Positions 8,901 through 17,209 of a stretch of 64,000 bases of DNA are shown piece by piece. Under the pieces are notes generated by a model. It worked only from the letters and a program-made list of their open reading frames with translations, was not told the origin of the DNA and ran no database searches. How positions within the stretch are numbered: the stretch's first letter is position 1; every line of letters begins with the position of its first letter. The stretch covers positions 11,023-75,022 of the forward strand of contig CAVQIP010000075.1 of assembly GCA_963712565.1 (NCBI GenBank), written 5' to 3'. Position numbers and translations under genes: made by a program. The DNA is from VAZQ01 sp963712565 (GTDB taxonomy: Bacteria > Pseudomonadota > Alphaproteobacteria > Rhizobiales > Xanthobacteraceae).

Positions 8901-11133
8901 ACTCGCTCCCGGCGAGGAGGCGCGCATCGTCGTCGCCGCGGTCGATGTCGGCATCCTCAACCTCACCGGCTACAAGCCGCCGGCGCCCGACGACTACTAT
9001 CTCGGCCAGCGCCGGCTCACCGCCGACATCCGCGATCTCTACGGCCAGCTCATCGACGGGATGCAGGGCGCGCGCGGCCAGATCAGGACCGGCGGCGACG
9101 CCGGCGCCGCCGAGCTGCAGGGCTCGCCGCCCACGCAGAAGCCGCTCGCGCTCTATTCCGGCATCGTCGCCGTCAAGCCCGACGGCACCGCCGAGATCGC
9201 GTTCGAGATCCCGGATTTTGCCGGCACCGCGCGCGTGATGGCCGTCGCCTGGTCGAAGGACAAGGTCGGCCGCGCCAGCGGCGACGTCACCATCCGCGAT
9301 CCGGTCGTGCTCACGGCGACGCTGCCGCGTTTCCTGCTCAACGGCGACCGCGGCACCATGCATCTCGACCTCGACAATGTCGAAGGCCAGGCCGGCGACT
9401 ACCGGCTGGAGGTGAGGAGCGAAGGCGTCAATGTCGGCGGTTCCGCGCCGCAGACGCTCAGGCTCAACGCCAAGCAGCGTAGCTCCGTCACGCTGCCGCT
9501 GTCGGCGGCAGCCGCCGGCGCTGCGGCGGTGATCGTGCGCGTCAGCGGGCCGGGCGGCTTCGCGCTCGAGCGCAATTATCCGCTCAACGTGCGGCCTGCG
9601 ACCCAGATCCTCGCCCGCCGCACGGTCAAGCCGCTGGCCAAGGGTGAAAGCCTCACGCTCTCGAACGACCTGTTCGCCGATCTCGTGCCGGGCAGCGCGA
9701 GCGTCGCGCTATCGGTCGGTCTTCCGAGCGCGCTCGATGCGGCGGCGCTGCTGGCGGCGCTCGACCGCTACCCGTTCGGCTGCTCGGAGCAGATTGCAAG
9801 CCGCGCGCTGCCGCTGCTCTACGTCAACGATCTGGCGGGCGCGGCGCATCTGGCGCTCGACACCGGGGTCGATCAGCGCATCCGCGACTCCATCGACCGG
9901 CTGCTGGCGCGTCAGGGCTCCAACGGCTCGTTCGGACTGTGGTCGGCCGGCGGCGATGACGTCTGGCTCGATGCCTACGTCACCGACTTCCTGACGCGCG
10001 CGCGCGAGCGCGGCTTTGCCGTGCCCGATATCGGCTTCAAGCTCGCGCTCGATCGGCTGCGCAATTTCGTCGGCAACGCCGAGGACCCGGCCAAGGACGG
10101 CGGGCGCAATCTCGCCTATGCGCTCTACGTGCTGGCGCGGAACGGCGCCGCGCCGGTCGGCGATCTGCGCTACTTCGCCGACACCAAGCTCGATGCGATC
10201 GCAACTCCGATCGCCAAGGCGCAGATCGCCGCGGCGCTCGGCATGCTCGGCGACCGCGCGCGGGCCGAGCGCGTCTACGCCGCGGCGCTGGCGTCGATCG
10301 CCCCGCGGCCGGTGCTGGACTACGGCCGCCACGACTATGGCTCGGTGCTGCGCGATGCGGCGGCGCTGGTCACGCTCGCGTCCGAAGGCGGCGCACCGCG
10401 GGCGACCATCACCGGCGCGGTCGAGCGCGTGGAGGCCGCGCGCAACCTCACGCCCTATACCTCGACGCAGGAGAACGCGTGGATGGTGCTCGCGGCCCGC
10501 GCGCTGGCGAAGGATGCGCAGACCGTTGCGCTCGACGTCGGCGGCGAGAAGACGCAAGGCGCGCTCAATCGCAACCTGCGTGCGGGCGACCTGCAACAGC
10601 CGCTGAAGGTGACCAACAGCGGCGAGGCCGCGGTGCAGGCGGTCGTTACGGTGTCGGGCGCGCCGCTCGTCCCCGAGCCCGCCGCCGAGAACGGCTTCAA
10701 GATCGAGCGCAAGTACTACACGCTCGACGGCCAGGCCACCGATGCGACCAAAGCCCGGCAGAACGACCGCTTTGCCGTGGTGCTGAAGATCACCGAGCCG
10801 CAGCCGCAGTTCGGGCGCGTCATCGTCGCCGATTACCTGCCGGCCGGCTTCGAGATCGACAATCCGCGGCTGGTGTCTTCGGGCGACACCGGCACGCTCG
10901 CCTGGATCGAGGACGCGCAGGAGCCGGTGAATTCCGAATTCCGCGACGACCGCTTCAGCGCCGCGTTCGAGCGCAAGAGCGGTGACGCCTCGGTGTTCAC
11001 CGTCGCCTATGTGGTGCGCGCGGTCTCGCCCGGCCGTTACGTCCACCCGCAGGCCTATGTGGAGGATATGTACCGGCCCGACCGCTTCGGCCGCACCGCC
11101 AGCGGGACGGTCGAGGTGACGGCGGCGAAGTGA
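5929..11133 (+). CDS. bacterial alpha-2-macroglobulin with thioester motif
   Basis: A 1734-residue periplasmic protein starting MLAFVRAACAAALVLLL, with signal cleavage near ANA-AD at about 24; there is no lipobox. The order of parts fits the YfhM type of bacterial alpha-2-macroglobulin: an N-terminal helical/TPR-like region (about 30-190), a run of macroglobulin beta domains (about 250-1200), then the thioester domain with GCSEQ, Cys1285 and Gln1288 supplying the internal thioester, and a C-terminal receptor-like domain. The family traps attacking proteases by covalent capture. The penicillin-binding protein 1C gene follows directly, the usual partner thought to repair the wall. ATG 5929 is chosen because GGAGGA precedes it by about 7 bases. 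The frame is intact throughout. Confidence 0.92.
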   Translation: MLAFVRAACAAALVLLLSVPANAADKPFKRDDLADAAIKLEAQIKAEAGQVGKPAAALRREADAAFQRNDFRSGMQILGQIVAVAPDDSANWLRLAKAVLQIRPSNDREKSLLLERAATAAYLAYQRSGNSGEEAESLVVIARSYADRSVWRPALDALRVSLELREVAEVRQQYERLREDHGFRLLDYSVDADAASPRACFQFSEDLAGKRTDFSPFVAVGGQDKPALSVQDRQLCVEGLKHGERYAITLRAGIPSLVKETLSKSADFNIYVRDRKPLVRFTGKAYVLPRTGQRGIPVVSVNTASVTLEVYRIGDRNLLETVVGRDFQRSLDRYDLERLTEERGSQVWKGEMTVEQVLNTDVTTAFPVADAIGRLAPGVYVVVAQPTGAIKDDTDSFATQWFIVSDLGLTALSGNDGIHVFVHSLETAQAKGAVEVRLISRGNEVLARRRTSDTGHLQFEANLARGEGALAPAMLIASDTKGDYAFLSLKAPAFDLTDRGVSGRAVPAGLDAFVFTERGVYRSGETVQVTTLLRNGQGVAALDVPLTLVVERPDGVEYRRTVVPDQGVGGRALSVPLVSSAPTGTWRVRAFTDPKRPPVGEATFMVEDYVPDRLDFELASKAKGVSRTTPAEITVDGHYLYGAPAAKLELEGEVIVSPASERPGFARYQFGLADEDVETTRQLLENLPDTDDNGKASFAVTLEKQPATTRPLEAQVIVRLAEAGGRAVERKLTLPVIPAGPMIGVKPLFSGRSLGEGESAAFDVVVAAPDGTSLARNGLRYELFKVETKYQWYRRDGGWDFEPVKTTKRVADGQLDVAADKPARISVPVQWGRYSLEVSTGDRNGPVTSVGFDAGWYAEASADTPDLLEIALDKPEYVPGDSMTVAVTARTAGKVTLNVIADRLITTVTQDVTPGTARLRVPVGNDWGTGAYVVATLRRPLDAGAERMPGRAIGVQWFSINRKARTLALDLGLPALLRPNSTLRVPVKVAGLAPGEEARIVVAAVDVGILNLTGYKPPAPDDYYLGQRRLTADIRDLYGQLIDGMQGARGQIRTGGDAGAAELQGSPPTQKPLALYSGIVAVKPDGTAEIAFEIPDFAGTARVMAVAWSKDKVGRASGDVTIRDPVVLTATLPRFLLNGDRGTMHLDLDNVEGQAGDYRLEVRSEGVNVGGSAPQTLRLNAKQRSSVTLPLSAAAAGAAAVIVRVSGPGGFALERNYPLNVRPATQILARRTVKPLAKGESLTLSNDLFADLVPGSASVALSVGLPSALDAAALLAALDRYPFGCSEQIASRALPLLYVNDLAGAAHLALDTGVDQRIRDSIDRLLARQGSNGSFGLWSAGGDDVWLDAYVTDFLTRARERGFAVPDIGFKLALDRLRNFVGNAEDPAKDGGRNLAYALYVLARNGAAPVGDLRYFADTKLDAIATPIAKAQIAAALGMLGDRARAERVYAAALASIAPRPVLDYGRHDYGSVLRDAAALVTLASEGGAPRATITGAVERVEAARNLTPYTSTQENAWMVLAARALAKDAQTVALDVGGEKTQGALNRNLRAGDLQQPLKVTNSGEAAVQAVVTVSGAPLVPEPAAENGFKIERKYYTLDGQATDATKARQNDRFAVVLKITEPQPQFGRVIVADYLPAGFEIDNPRLVSSGDTGTLAWIEDAQEPVNSEFRDDRFSAAFERKSGDASVFTVAYVVRAVSPGRYVHPQAYVEDMYRPDRFGRTASGTVEVTAAK

Positions 11134-11168
11134 GATGAGCCAGACGGTTGCCGCGCACTCGGTGCTTA

Positions 11169-11211
11169 CCTCTTCCCATGGGGAGAGGTCCTCTCCCCGC
11201 CGGGGAGAGGG
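11169..11211 (+). repeat. GGGGAGAGG palindrome at the 5-prime end of pbpC
   Basis: Between the alpha-2-macroglobulin stop and the pbpC frame lies a perfect 10-bp inverted repeat, CCTCTCCCCG at 11190-11199 and CGGGGAGAGG at 11201-11210. It is preceded by a second partial copy around TCTTCCCATGGGGAGAGG (11171-11188). It resembles short palindromes scattered through Bradyrhizobium-like genomes. Its position coincides with where the start of pbpC should be. Confidence 0.6.
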
Positions 11212-11280
11212 AGCCCACCGCGTCGGCGGCGATGGCTGCGTGCGAGCCTCGCCACGGTATTCGTCGCAGCCGTCGCGGCC

Positions 11281-13293
11281 ATGGCAGCGGGCGGATATTG
11301 GATCGCTGCCCTCGGTCCGGCGCCGCTGGGAGAGGGACTTGCATTCTCCACCCTGGTGGTCGACCGCGACGGCAAGCTGCTGCGGCCCTACACCACCCCG
11401 CAAGGACGCTGGCGATTGCCGGCGACGCGCGAGCACGTCGATCCGCGGTTTCTCACACTGCTGCTCGCCTACGAGGACAAGCGCTTCGGCGCGCATCGCG
11501 GCGTCGACCTGCTCGCGCTCGGCCGCGCGTCGGCGCAGCTCGTCGGCCACGGCCGCATCGTCTCCGGCGCCTCCACCATCACCATGCAGGTTGCGCGGCT
11601 GCTCGAGCCCCGCGCCGAGCGCAGCTTCACGGCGAAGCTGCGCCAAATGGTGCGCGCGGTCGAAATCGAGCGCGCGCTCTCCAAGGACGAAATCCTCGCG
11701 CTCTATCTGAGCCTCGCGCCCTATGGCGGCAATCTCGAAGGCGTGCGCGCGGCCTCGCTGGCCTATTTCGGCAAGGAGCCGCGCCGCTTGACCTTGGGCG
11801 AGGCGGCGTTGCTGGTGGCCTTGCCGCAATCGCCGGAGCAGCGCCGGCCCGACCGCGCGAGCGAGGCCGCGCGCCGCGCCCGCGACCGGGTGCTCGACCG
11901 CGCCGCCGCCGCCGGCCTCGTGCCGGCGGACGAGATCGAGCGTGCCCGGCACGAGCCGGTGCCGGAGGCACGCAGGCCCATGCCGATGCTGGCGCCGCAT
12001 GCGGCCGACGCGGTGGTCGCGGCGGTGCCCGATCGCCGCCTTCACCGCCTCACCATCGACGCGGCGCTGCAGGCGAATCTCGAAGAGCTGGCGCGCGAGC
12101 GCGCCCGTGCGCTCGGCCCCGAGATTTCGGTGGCGATCCTCGCGGTCGATCATGCGACCGGCGAGGTGCTGGCGCGTGTCGCCTCGGCCGACTATTTCGA
12201 CCTCCGCCGCGCCGGTCAGGTCGATATGACGGCGGCGGTGCGCTCGCCGGGCTCGACGCTCAAGCCGTTCATCTATGGACTGGGCTTCGAGGACGGCCTC
12301 ATCCATCCCGACACGCTGATCGACGATCGCCCGATCCGTTTCGGCGGCTACGCGCCGGAGAATTTCGATCTCGTGTTCCAGGGCACGGTGACCGTGCGTC
12401 GCGCCCTGCAGCTGTCGCTGAACGTGCCGGCGGTCGCCGTGCTCGACAAGGTCGGCGCCAGCCGCTTCGCGGCCCGACTCGAGCAGGCGGGCGCGGCGGT
12501 CAGGCTGCCTCCGGGCGAAGCGCCCGGGCTCGCGATGGGCCTCGGCGGCGTGGGCGTCACGCTCGGCGATCTCGTTGCGCTCTATGCCGGGCTCGCGCGG
12601 CTCGGCACCACGGTCGCGCTGACCGAGCGCGTCACCGGCGAGGAGGGGCCGACGCCGCGCCGGCTCCTGGATGCGGCCGCCGCCTGGTATGTGGGCCACA
12701 TCCTGCTCGGCACGCCGCCGCCGGAGAACGCCGCCGGCGGGCGGATCGCGTTCAAGACCGGCACCTCCTATGGATATCGCGACGCCTGGGCGGTCGGCTT
12801 CGACGGCAAGCGCACGATCGGCGTCTGGGTCGGTCGTCCCGATGGCGCGCCCGTGCCCGGCCTGGTCGGACGCGTGGCCGCGGCGCCGATCCTGTTCGAT
12901 GCCTTTGCCCGCACCGGCAAGCTGCCCGCGCCGCTGCCGGCCGCGCCCAAGGGCGTGCTGGTCGCGGCGACCGGCAAGCTGCCGCCGCCGCTGCAGCGCT
13001 TCCGCCCGGGCGTGCTCGCGGGCGCGAGCACGGAGCCGCCGCTGCGCATCATGTTTCCGCCTGACGGCGCGAGGCTCGAGCTTGCCGGCGACGGGTCCGG
13101 CAAGCCCGATCCGATCGCGCTCAAGGTGACGGGCGGCGCCGGGACGCTCACCGTGCTGGTCAACGGCCTGCCGCTGGCGGCGTCGCCCGGCCGGCGCACG
13201 CTGTTCTTCGAGCCGGAGGGGCCCGGTTTCGTGCGGCTCACGGTGATGGACGGCCGCGGCGCCACCGACAGCGTCGTGGTAAGGTTGCAGTAA
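11281..13293 (+). CDS. pbpC: penicillin-binding protein 1C (transglycosylase/transpeptidase)
   Basis: The frame contains a GT51 transglycosylase domain (AYEDKRFGAHRGVD with the catalytic Glu, then GASTITMQ). It is followed by a transpeptidase domain (SPGSTLKPFIYG, the SxxK-type nucleophile region, and KTGTS) and a C-terminal BiPBP_C-like domain of about 90 residues. It polymerises and cross-links peptidoglycan. The signal anchor is encoded in frame just upstream (WLRASLATVFVAAVAAMAAGG), but no ATG, GTG or TTG occurs in that frame between the previous stop at 11131 and ATG 11281; only a CTG is present at 11236. The true start is therefore unresolved, and 11281 is the first conventional codon and lies inside the anchor. 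It pairs with the upstream alpha-2-macroglobulin gene. Confidence 0.88.
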   Translation: MAAGGYWIAALGPAPLGEGLAFSTLVVDRDGKLLRPYTTPQGRWRLPATREHVDPRFLTLLLAYEDKRFGAHRGVDLLALGRASAQLVGHGRIVSGASTITMQVARLLEPRAERSFTAKLRQMVRAVEIERALSKDEILALYLSLAPYGGNLEGVRAASLAYFGKEPRRLTLGEAALLVALPQSPEQRRPDRASEAARRARDRVLDRAAAAGLVPADEIERARHEPVPEARRPMPMLAPHAADAVVAAVPDRRLHRLTIDAALQANLEELARERARALGPEISVAILAVDHATGEVLARVASADYFDLRRAGQVDMTAAVRSPGSTLKPFIYGLGFEDGLIHPDTLIDDRPIRFGGYAPENFDLVFQGTVTVRRALQLSLNVPAVAVLDKVGASRFAARLEQAGAAVRLPPGEAPGLAMGLGGVGVTLGDLVALYAGLARLGTTVALTERVTGEEGPTPRRLLDAAAAWYVGHILLGTPPPENAAGGRIAFKTGTSYGYRDAWAVGFDGKRTIGVWVGRPDGAPVPGLVGRVAAAPILFDAFARTGKLPAPLPAAPKGVLVAATGKLPPPLQRFRPGVLAGASTEPPLRIMFPPDGARLELAGDGSGKPDPIALKVTGGAGTLTVLVNGLPLAASPGRRTLFFEPEGPGFVRLTVMDGRGATDSVVVRLQ

Positions 13294-13389
13294 ACCCACG
13301 ACAGCAGTTATCACGCTCAACTCGGCCCTAGCCGACTGGCGGCGGCCGTTATTCACTCAGCCTTGAGCCGCGTTGACAGGGCAGGGGAC

Positions 13390-15115
13390 ATGGTGGCCAC
13401 GGCCGACAACGGCAGGCGTCAGGCGGCGTCCAAGCGCAGCCTCAAGGCGATCGTCGACTTCGCCGTCGGCTCCCACGCGCGCGCGGTCGCCGTGCTGCTC
13501 GTGGTCGCGCTGGTGAGCTTCCTGCCCGGCTTCTTCAGCACTCCGCCGATCGATCGCGACGAGGCGCGCTTCGCCCAGGCCACCAAGCAGATGGTGGAGA
13601 GCGGCGATTACGTCGACATCCGCTTCCAGGAGGAGGTGCGTTACAAGAAGCCGGTCGGCATCTACTGGCTGCAGGCCGCCGTGGTGAAGACCGCGGGCGC
13701 GCTCGGCGTTCCGCGCGCGCTCACCACCATCTGGCTCTACCGTCTGCCCTCGCTCGCCGGGGCGATTGGCGCGGTTCTTCTGACCTACTGGGCGGCGCTC
13801 GCCCTCGTCTCGCGGCGCGCGGCGGTGCTCGCGGCCTTGATGATGGCGAGCTGCGTGCTGCTCGGCATCGAGCGGCTCCTCGCCAAGACCGATGCCATGC
13901 TGCTCATGACCGTCGTCGCGGCGATGGGAGCGATGGCGCGCGCCTACCTGCCGCTGCGACGCGAGCAACTCGACGCGGCAGGCGCCTGGATGATCTCGGC
14001 GGTGTTCTGGACCGCGCTCGCCGCCGGCGTGCTGATCAAAGGCCCGTTGATCGTGATGGTTTGCGGCCTTGCCGCGATCGCGCTGATCGTCATCGATCGC
14101 TCCGCCCGTTGGCTGCTGGCGCTCAAGCCCGTCCCCGGTCTCGCCTGGTTCGCGCTGCTGGTATTGCCGTGGTTTCTGGCCATTGCGGGGCGCGCCGGAG
14201 ACGCGTTCTTCGCGGAATCGGTCGGGCAGGACTTGCTCAGCAAGGTGTTCTCCAGCCAGGAATCGCACGGCGCGCCGCCCGGCTATTATTTCGCGCTGTT
14301 CTGGTTGACGTTCTGGCCCGGCGCGACCTTGGCGGCGTTGGCGACCCCCGCCGTTTGGTCAACCCGACGCGAGGCGCCGACCAAGTTCCTGCTGGCCTGG
14401 CTCGTGCCCTCGTGGCTCGTCTTCGAGCTGGTGGTGACGAAGCTGCCGCACTACGTGCTGCCGCTCTATCCCGCGATCGCGATCCTGATCGCCGGCGCCA
14501 TCGATGCGCGCGCGCTGTCGCGCAAGCCGGTCCTGGTATGGGGAACGATCTGGTGGTTCGTGGTTCCCATGCTGGCGGGCATTGCCGGCATCGTTGCGCT
14601 CGCCGTCGTCGGGCGCCAGTTCGGGCTGCTGGTGTGGCCGCTTGTACGGAGCCGCCGCCGTCATGGGATTCTTGGCGTGGCGGCTCTACGAAGCCGACGG
14701 CCCCGAGCACGCGCTGCTGCGCGCGGTCACGGCCGCGATCCTGAGCGCGATCGCGATTTTCGCCTTGATCGTCCCGGCGCTCGCCCCCTTGTTTCCGAGC
14801 CCGACGCTCGCCCGCATCCTGCGCGATAGCGGCTGTGCGCAGCCGGAGGCCGCCGCGGTCGGCTATCACGAGCCGAGCCTCGTCTTCCTCGCCGGCACCG
14901 CGACGCGCCTCACCGACGGCGCCGACGCCGCCGAGTTCCTGCGCGGCGGGGACTGCCGCTTCGCCTTCGTCGAGACGCGCCAGGAAAAGAATTTCGCCCA
15001 GCGTGCCGAAGCCATCGGCCTGCGCTACACCGCCGGTCCGCGCATCGAGGCGATCAATATCAGTACCGGGCAGCCGATCACGATCGCGGTCTTTCGCTCC
15101 ACAGGTGCGACGTGA
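13390..15115 (+). CDS. GT39/ArnT-like membrane glycosyltransferase (one frameshift)
   Basis: Two adjacent frames together encode about 574 residues of a polytopic glycosyltransferase. The N-terminal periplasmic motif IDRDEARFAQATKQM carries the acidic pair typical of ArnT/PMT-type enzymes that use polyprenyl-phosphate sugars, and it is followed by many membrane helices. Frame 1 holds up to LLVWPL near 14640. Frame 2 continues YGAAAVMGFLAWRLYEADG to the TGA at 15113-15115. One surplus base around 14640-14646 explains this. The uninterrupted frame 1 product would be a 479-residue truncate with an Arg-rich end. It overlaps the next gene by GTGA, so it is the first gene of a four-gene envelope operon; likely role is sugar transfer to lipid A or LPS. 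Confidence 0.8.
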
Positions 15116-15963
15116 GCCTGAGTGGCCCGCTCGCCAACGTCTCGGTCGACGGTACGCGGCTGCAATGGGCGTGCGCGAATGTCGTGCGCGCTTTCGCCTT
15201 TTTCGGACGCAAGCGGCGGTCTGGCGCGACGCCGCGTTGGCGCACGCCGCTTCGTCTCGGCATCGCCGCGGCGGTGGGGATCGCCGTCATCGCGCTGACC
15301 ATGATCGCGGCCGACGCCTGGGCCGTGGGCGTCGCCCAGCGCGTGCCGGAGGCGGTGATCGAGCTCTTCGATCGCATCACCGACCTGGGCAAGTCGTTCT
15401 GGTTTCTGGTGCCGCTCGCGCTTGCCCTCGTCGCGATCGCGTTCTTCGCCGCGCCCCCGCTCACGCCCATGTCGCAGCGCGTGCTTGCCGCGATTGCCGC
15501 GCGGCTCGGCTTCCTGTTCCTGGCGATCGGTCTGCCGGGCCTCCTCTTCACCAACCTCAAGCGCCTGATCGGGCGCGCGCGGCCGCTGGTCGAGGGCAGC
15601 GCGGACCCTTTCATCTACCGGCCGCTGGGCTGGAGCGTGGAATATGCGAGCCTGCCGTCGGGCCATGCCGTCGATGCCTTCGCCGCCGCCATGGCGATCG
15701 GCGCGCTGTGGCCGCGGGCGCGGCCGTGGCTGTGGACCTATGCCGTCATCATCGCGGTGAGCCGGGTCGTGCTCACCGCGCACTTTCCGAGCGACGTCAT
15801 GGTCGGAGCCCTGGTCGGCGTGGTCGGCGCGCTGCTGGTGCGCGATTGGTACGCGGCGCACGGACTCGCCTTCATGCTCGGCGCGGACGGGATCGTGCGA
15901 CCAATGCCGGGGCCGTCGTTCGCGCGCATGAAAAGGGTTGCCCGGCAGCTGATCGCCTCATAA
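15112..15963 (+). CDS. PAP2-family membrane phosphatase
   Basis: A 283-residue membrane protein with the three phosphatase motifs of the PAP2 superfamily: KRLIGRARP, PSGHA and SRVVLTAHFPSDV (catalytic His in each of the last two). About six helices are visible from residue 47 onward. The start is a GTG that overlaps the previous stop as GTGA. In this operon it could dephosphorylate lipid A or undecaprenyl/polyprenyl phosphate intermediates; the exact substrate is inference. Confidence 0.88.
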   Translation: MSLSGPLANVSVDGTRLQWACANVVRAFAFFGRKRRSGATPRWRTPLRLGIAAAVGIAVIALTMIAADAWAVGVAQRVPEAVIELFDRITDLGKSFWFLVPLALALVAIAFFAAPPLTPMSQRVLAAIAARLGFLFLAIGLPGLLFTNLKRLIGRARPLVEGSADPFIYRPLGWSVEYASLPSGHAVDAFAAAMAIGALWPRARPWLWTYAVIIAVSRVVLTAHFPSDVMVGALVGVVGALLVRDWYAAHGLAFMLGADGIVRPMPGPSFARMKRVARQLIAS

Positions 15964-16018
15964 GAAGCTCGCGCCACCCCGGGGATGCGAGCCGCCGTGC
16001 GGCCAGGTCGGGCGAATC

Positions 16019-16780
16019 ATGAGCGACGTATTTGCCAGCGCGGCCCCGCCCGCCGTTTCCGTCGTCGTTCCGGTGCGGAACGAGGCCGGCAATGTCGCGC
16101 CGCTGGTCGCCGAGATCGCCGCCGCGCTCGGCGAAATCCGCAACTTCGAGGTCATCTACGTCAACGACGGCTCGACCGACCGCACCGAAGCCGAGTTGAC
16201 GCAGCTGATGGCGAGCCGTCCATGGCTGCGGCAGATCAAGCATCGGACCTCGTGCGGGCAGTCGGCGGCGGTGGCGAGCGGCGTGCGGCACGCGCGGGCG
16301 AGCGTCATCGTCACCCTCGACGGCGATGGCCAGAACGATCCAGCCTTCATCCCGGCGCTGCTCGCGGCGCTGGCGGCGGGTGCGCCGCGTATCGGCCTCG
16401 TGGCCGGCCAGCGCGTCGGCCGGAAGGCGACCGGCTTCAAGAAGTTCCAGTCGCGTCTCGCCAACGCCGTGCGCAACGCCGTGCTGCGCGACGGCACCCG
16501 CGATACCGGCTGCGGGCTCAAGGCGTTCCGCCGCGATGTTTTCATGGCGCTGCCTTATTTTGACGGGTTGCACCGGTTTCTTCCGGCGCTGGTGCGACGC
16601 GACGGCTACGACATCGGCTATGTCGACGTGATCGATCGGCCGCGCCACGCCGGCAGTTCGAATTACGGCATGTGGGACCGCCTTTGGGTCGGCATTCTCG
16701 ATCTCCTGGGCGTGTGGTGGCTGATCCGCCGTCGGCGCCACGTGCCGTGCGCCTTGGAGGTGAAACGCGATGCTGATTGA
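16019..16780 (+). CDS. GT2 glycosyltransferase, polyprenyl-phosphate sugar synthase type
   Basis: A 253-residue GT-A enzyme: VVVPVRNEAGN at the nucleotide-binding edge, NDGSTDRTE, and DGDGQNDP with the DxD metal site. One C-terminal hydrophobic stretch (LWVGILDLLGVWWLI) may anchor it to the membrane. It resembles dolichol-phosphate mannose synthase and ArnC/RgtE enzymes that load a sugar on a polyprenyl carrier, but it is shorter than those with two C-terminal helices. It overlaps the LAB-N gene by 11 bases and lies in the same operon as a GT39 enzyme that would use such a carrier. Confidence 0.87.
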   Translation: MSDVFASAAPPAVSVVVPVRNEAGNVAPLVAEIAAALGEIRNFEVIYVNDGSTDRTEAELTQLMASRPWLRQIKHRTSCGQSAAVASGVRHARASVIVTLDGDGQNDPAFIPALLAALAAGAPRIGLVAGQRVGRKATGFKKFQSRLANAVRNAVLRDGTRDTGCGLKAFRRDVFMALPYFDGLHRFLPALVRRDGYDIGYVDVIDRPRHAGSSNYGMWDRLWVGILDLLGVWWLIRRRRHVPCALEVKRDAD

Positions 16781-17102
16781 TCTCTCACAGTCGGTCGGCA
16801 ACTACCTGTTCGACGTGTTCGTGACCAAGTTCCAGTGGTGGGTGCTGCTGGGCTACCTGGCACAGATCATGTTCACCATGCGCTTCGTGGTGCAGTGGAT
16901 CGCCTCCGAACGGGCGGGAAAAATGGTGATGCCGATCGCCTTCTGGTTCTTCTCGATCGGCGGCGGCGTGCTGCTCTTCGGCTACGCCCTCTACATCCGC
17001 GACCCGGTCTTCATCCTGGGCCAGGGCTTCGGCGTATTCGTCTACGCGCGCAATCTGTATTTCGAGTTGCGCGACCGGCGCCGCAGCGCGGCGGCGGCCT
17101 AG
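16770..17102 (+). CDS. lipid A biosynthesis N-terminal (LAB-N) domain membrane protein
   Basis: A 110-residue protein with three membrane segments and the hallmark sequence QIMFTMRFVVQWIASER...PIAFWFFSIGGG, as in the LAB-N family found beside lipid A and LPS glycosyltransferases. It ends in a basic tail. Its start lies inside the last codons of the GT2 gene, indicating translational coupling. It is probably a small partner of the GT2 enzyme at the inner membrane, by analogy with the family context. Confidence 0.88.
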   Translation: MLIDLSQSVGNYLFDVFVTKFQWWVLLGYLAQIMFTMRFVVQWIASERAGKMVMPIAFWFFSIGGGVLLFGYALYIRDPVFILGQGFGVFVYARNLYFELRDRRRSAAAA

Positions 17103-17209
17103 GGCTGTTCGCCATCCGGGTGACCGGTGGCGCTCCGCTTGCCGCCTCGGCGTCGGCTGCTATGCTGTTCAGCACTGGTGCTCTTCGCTCCGCAACGCAG
17201 GAGACCACG

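Noticed and set aside
7663..9363. A 566-codon minus-strand frame inside the alpha-2-macroglobulin gene
   Set aside because: Low-complexity Arg/Asp/Gly/Val composition and full overlap with a well-supported gene on the other strand.
9709..13356. A 1215-codon open frame on the minus strand opposite the alpha-2-macroglobulin and pbpC genes
   Set aside because: It spans two real genes and their gap, is rich in Arg, Gly, His and Ala as expected for antisense of GC-rich genes, and shows no domain.
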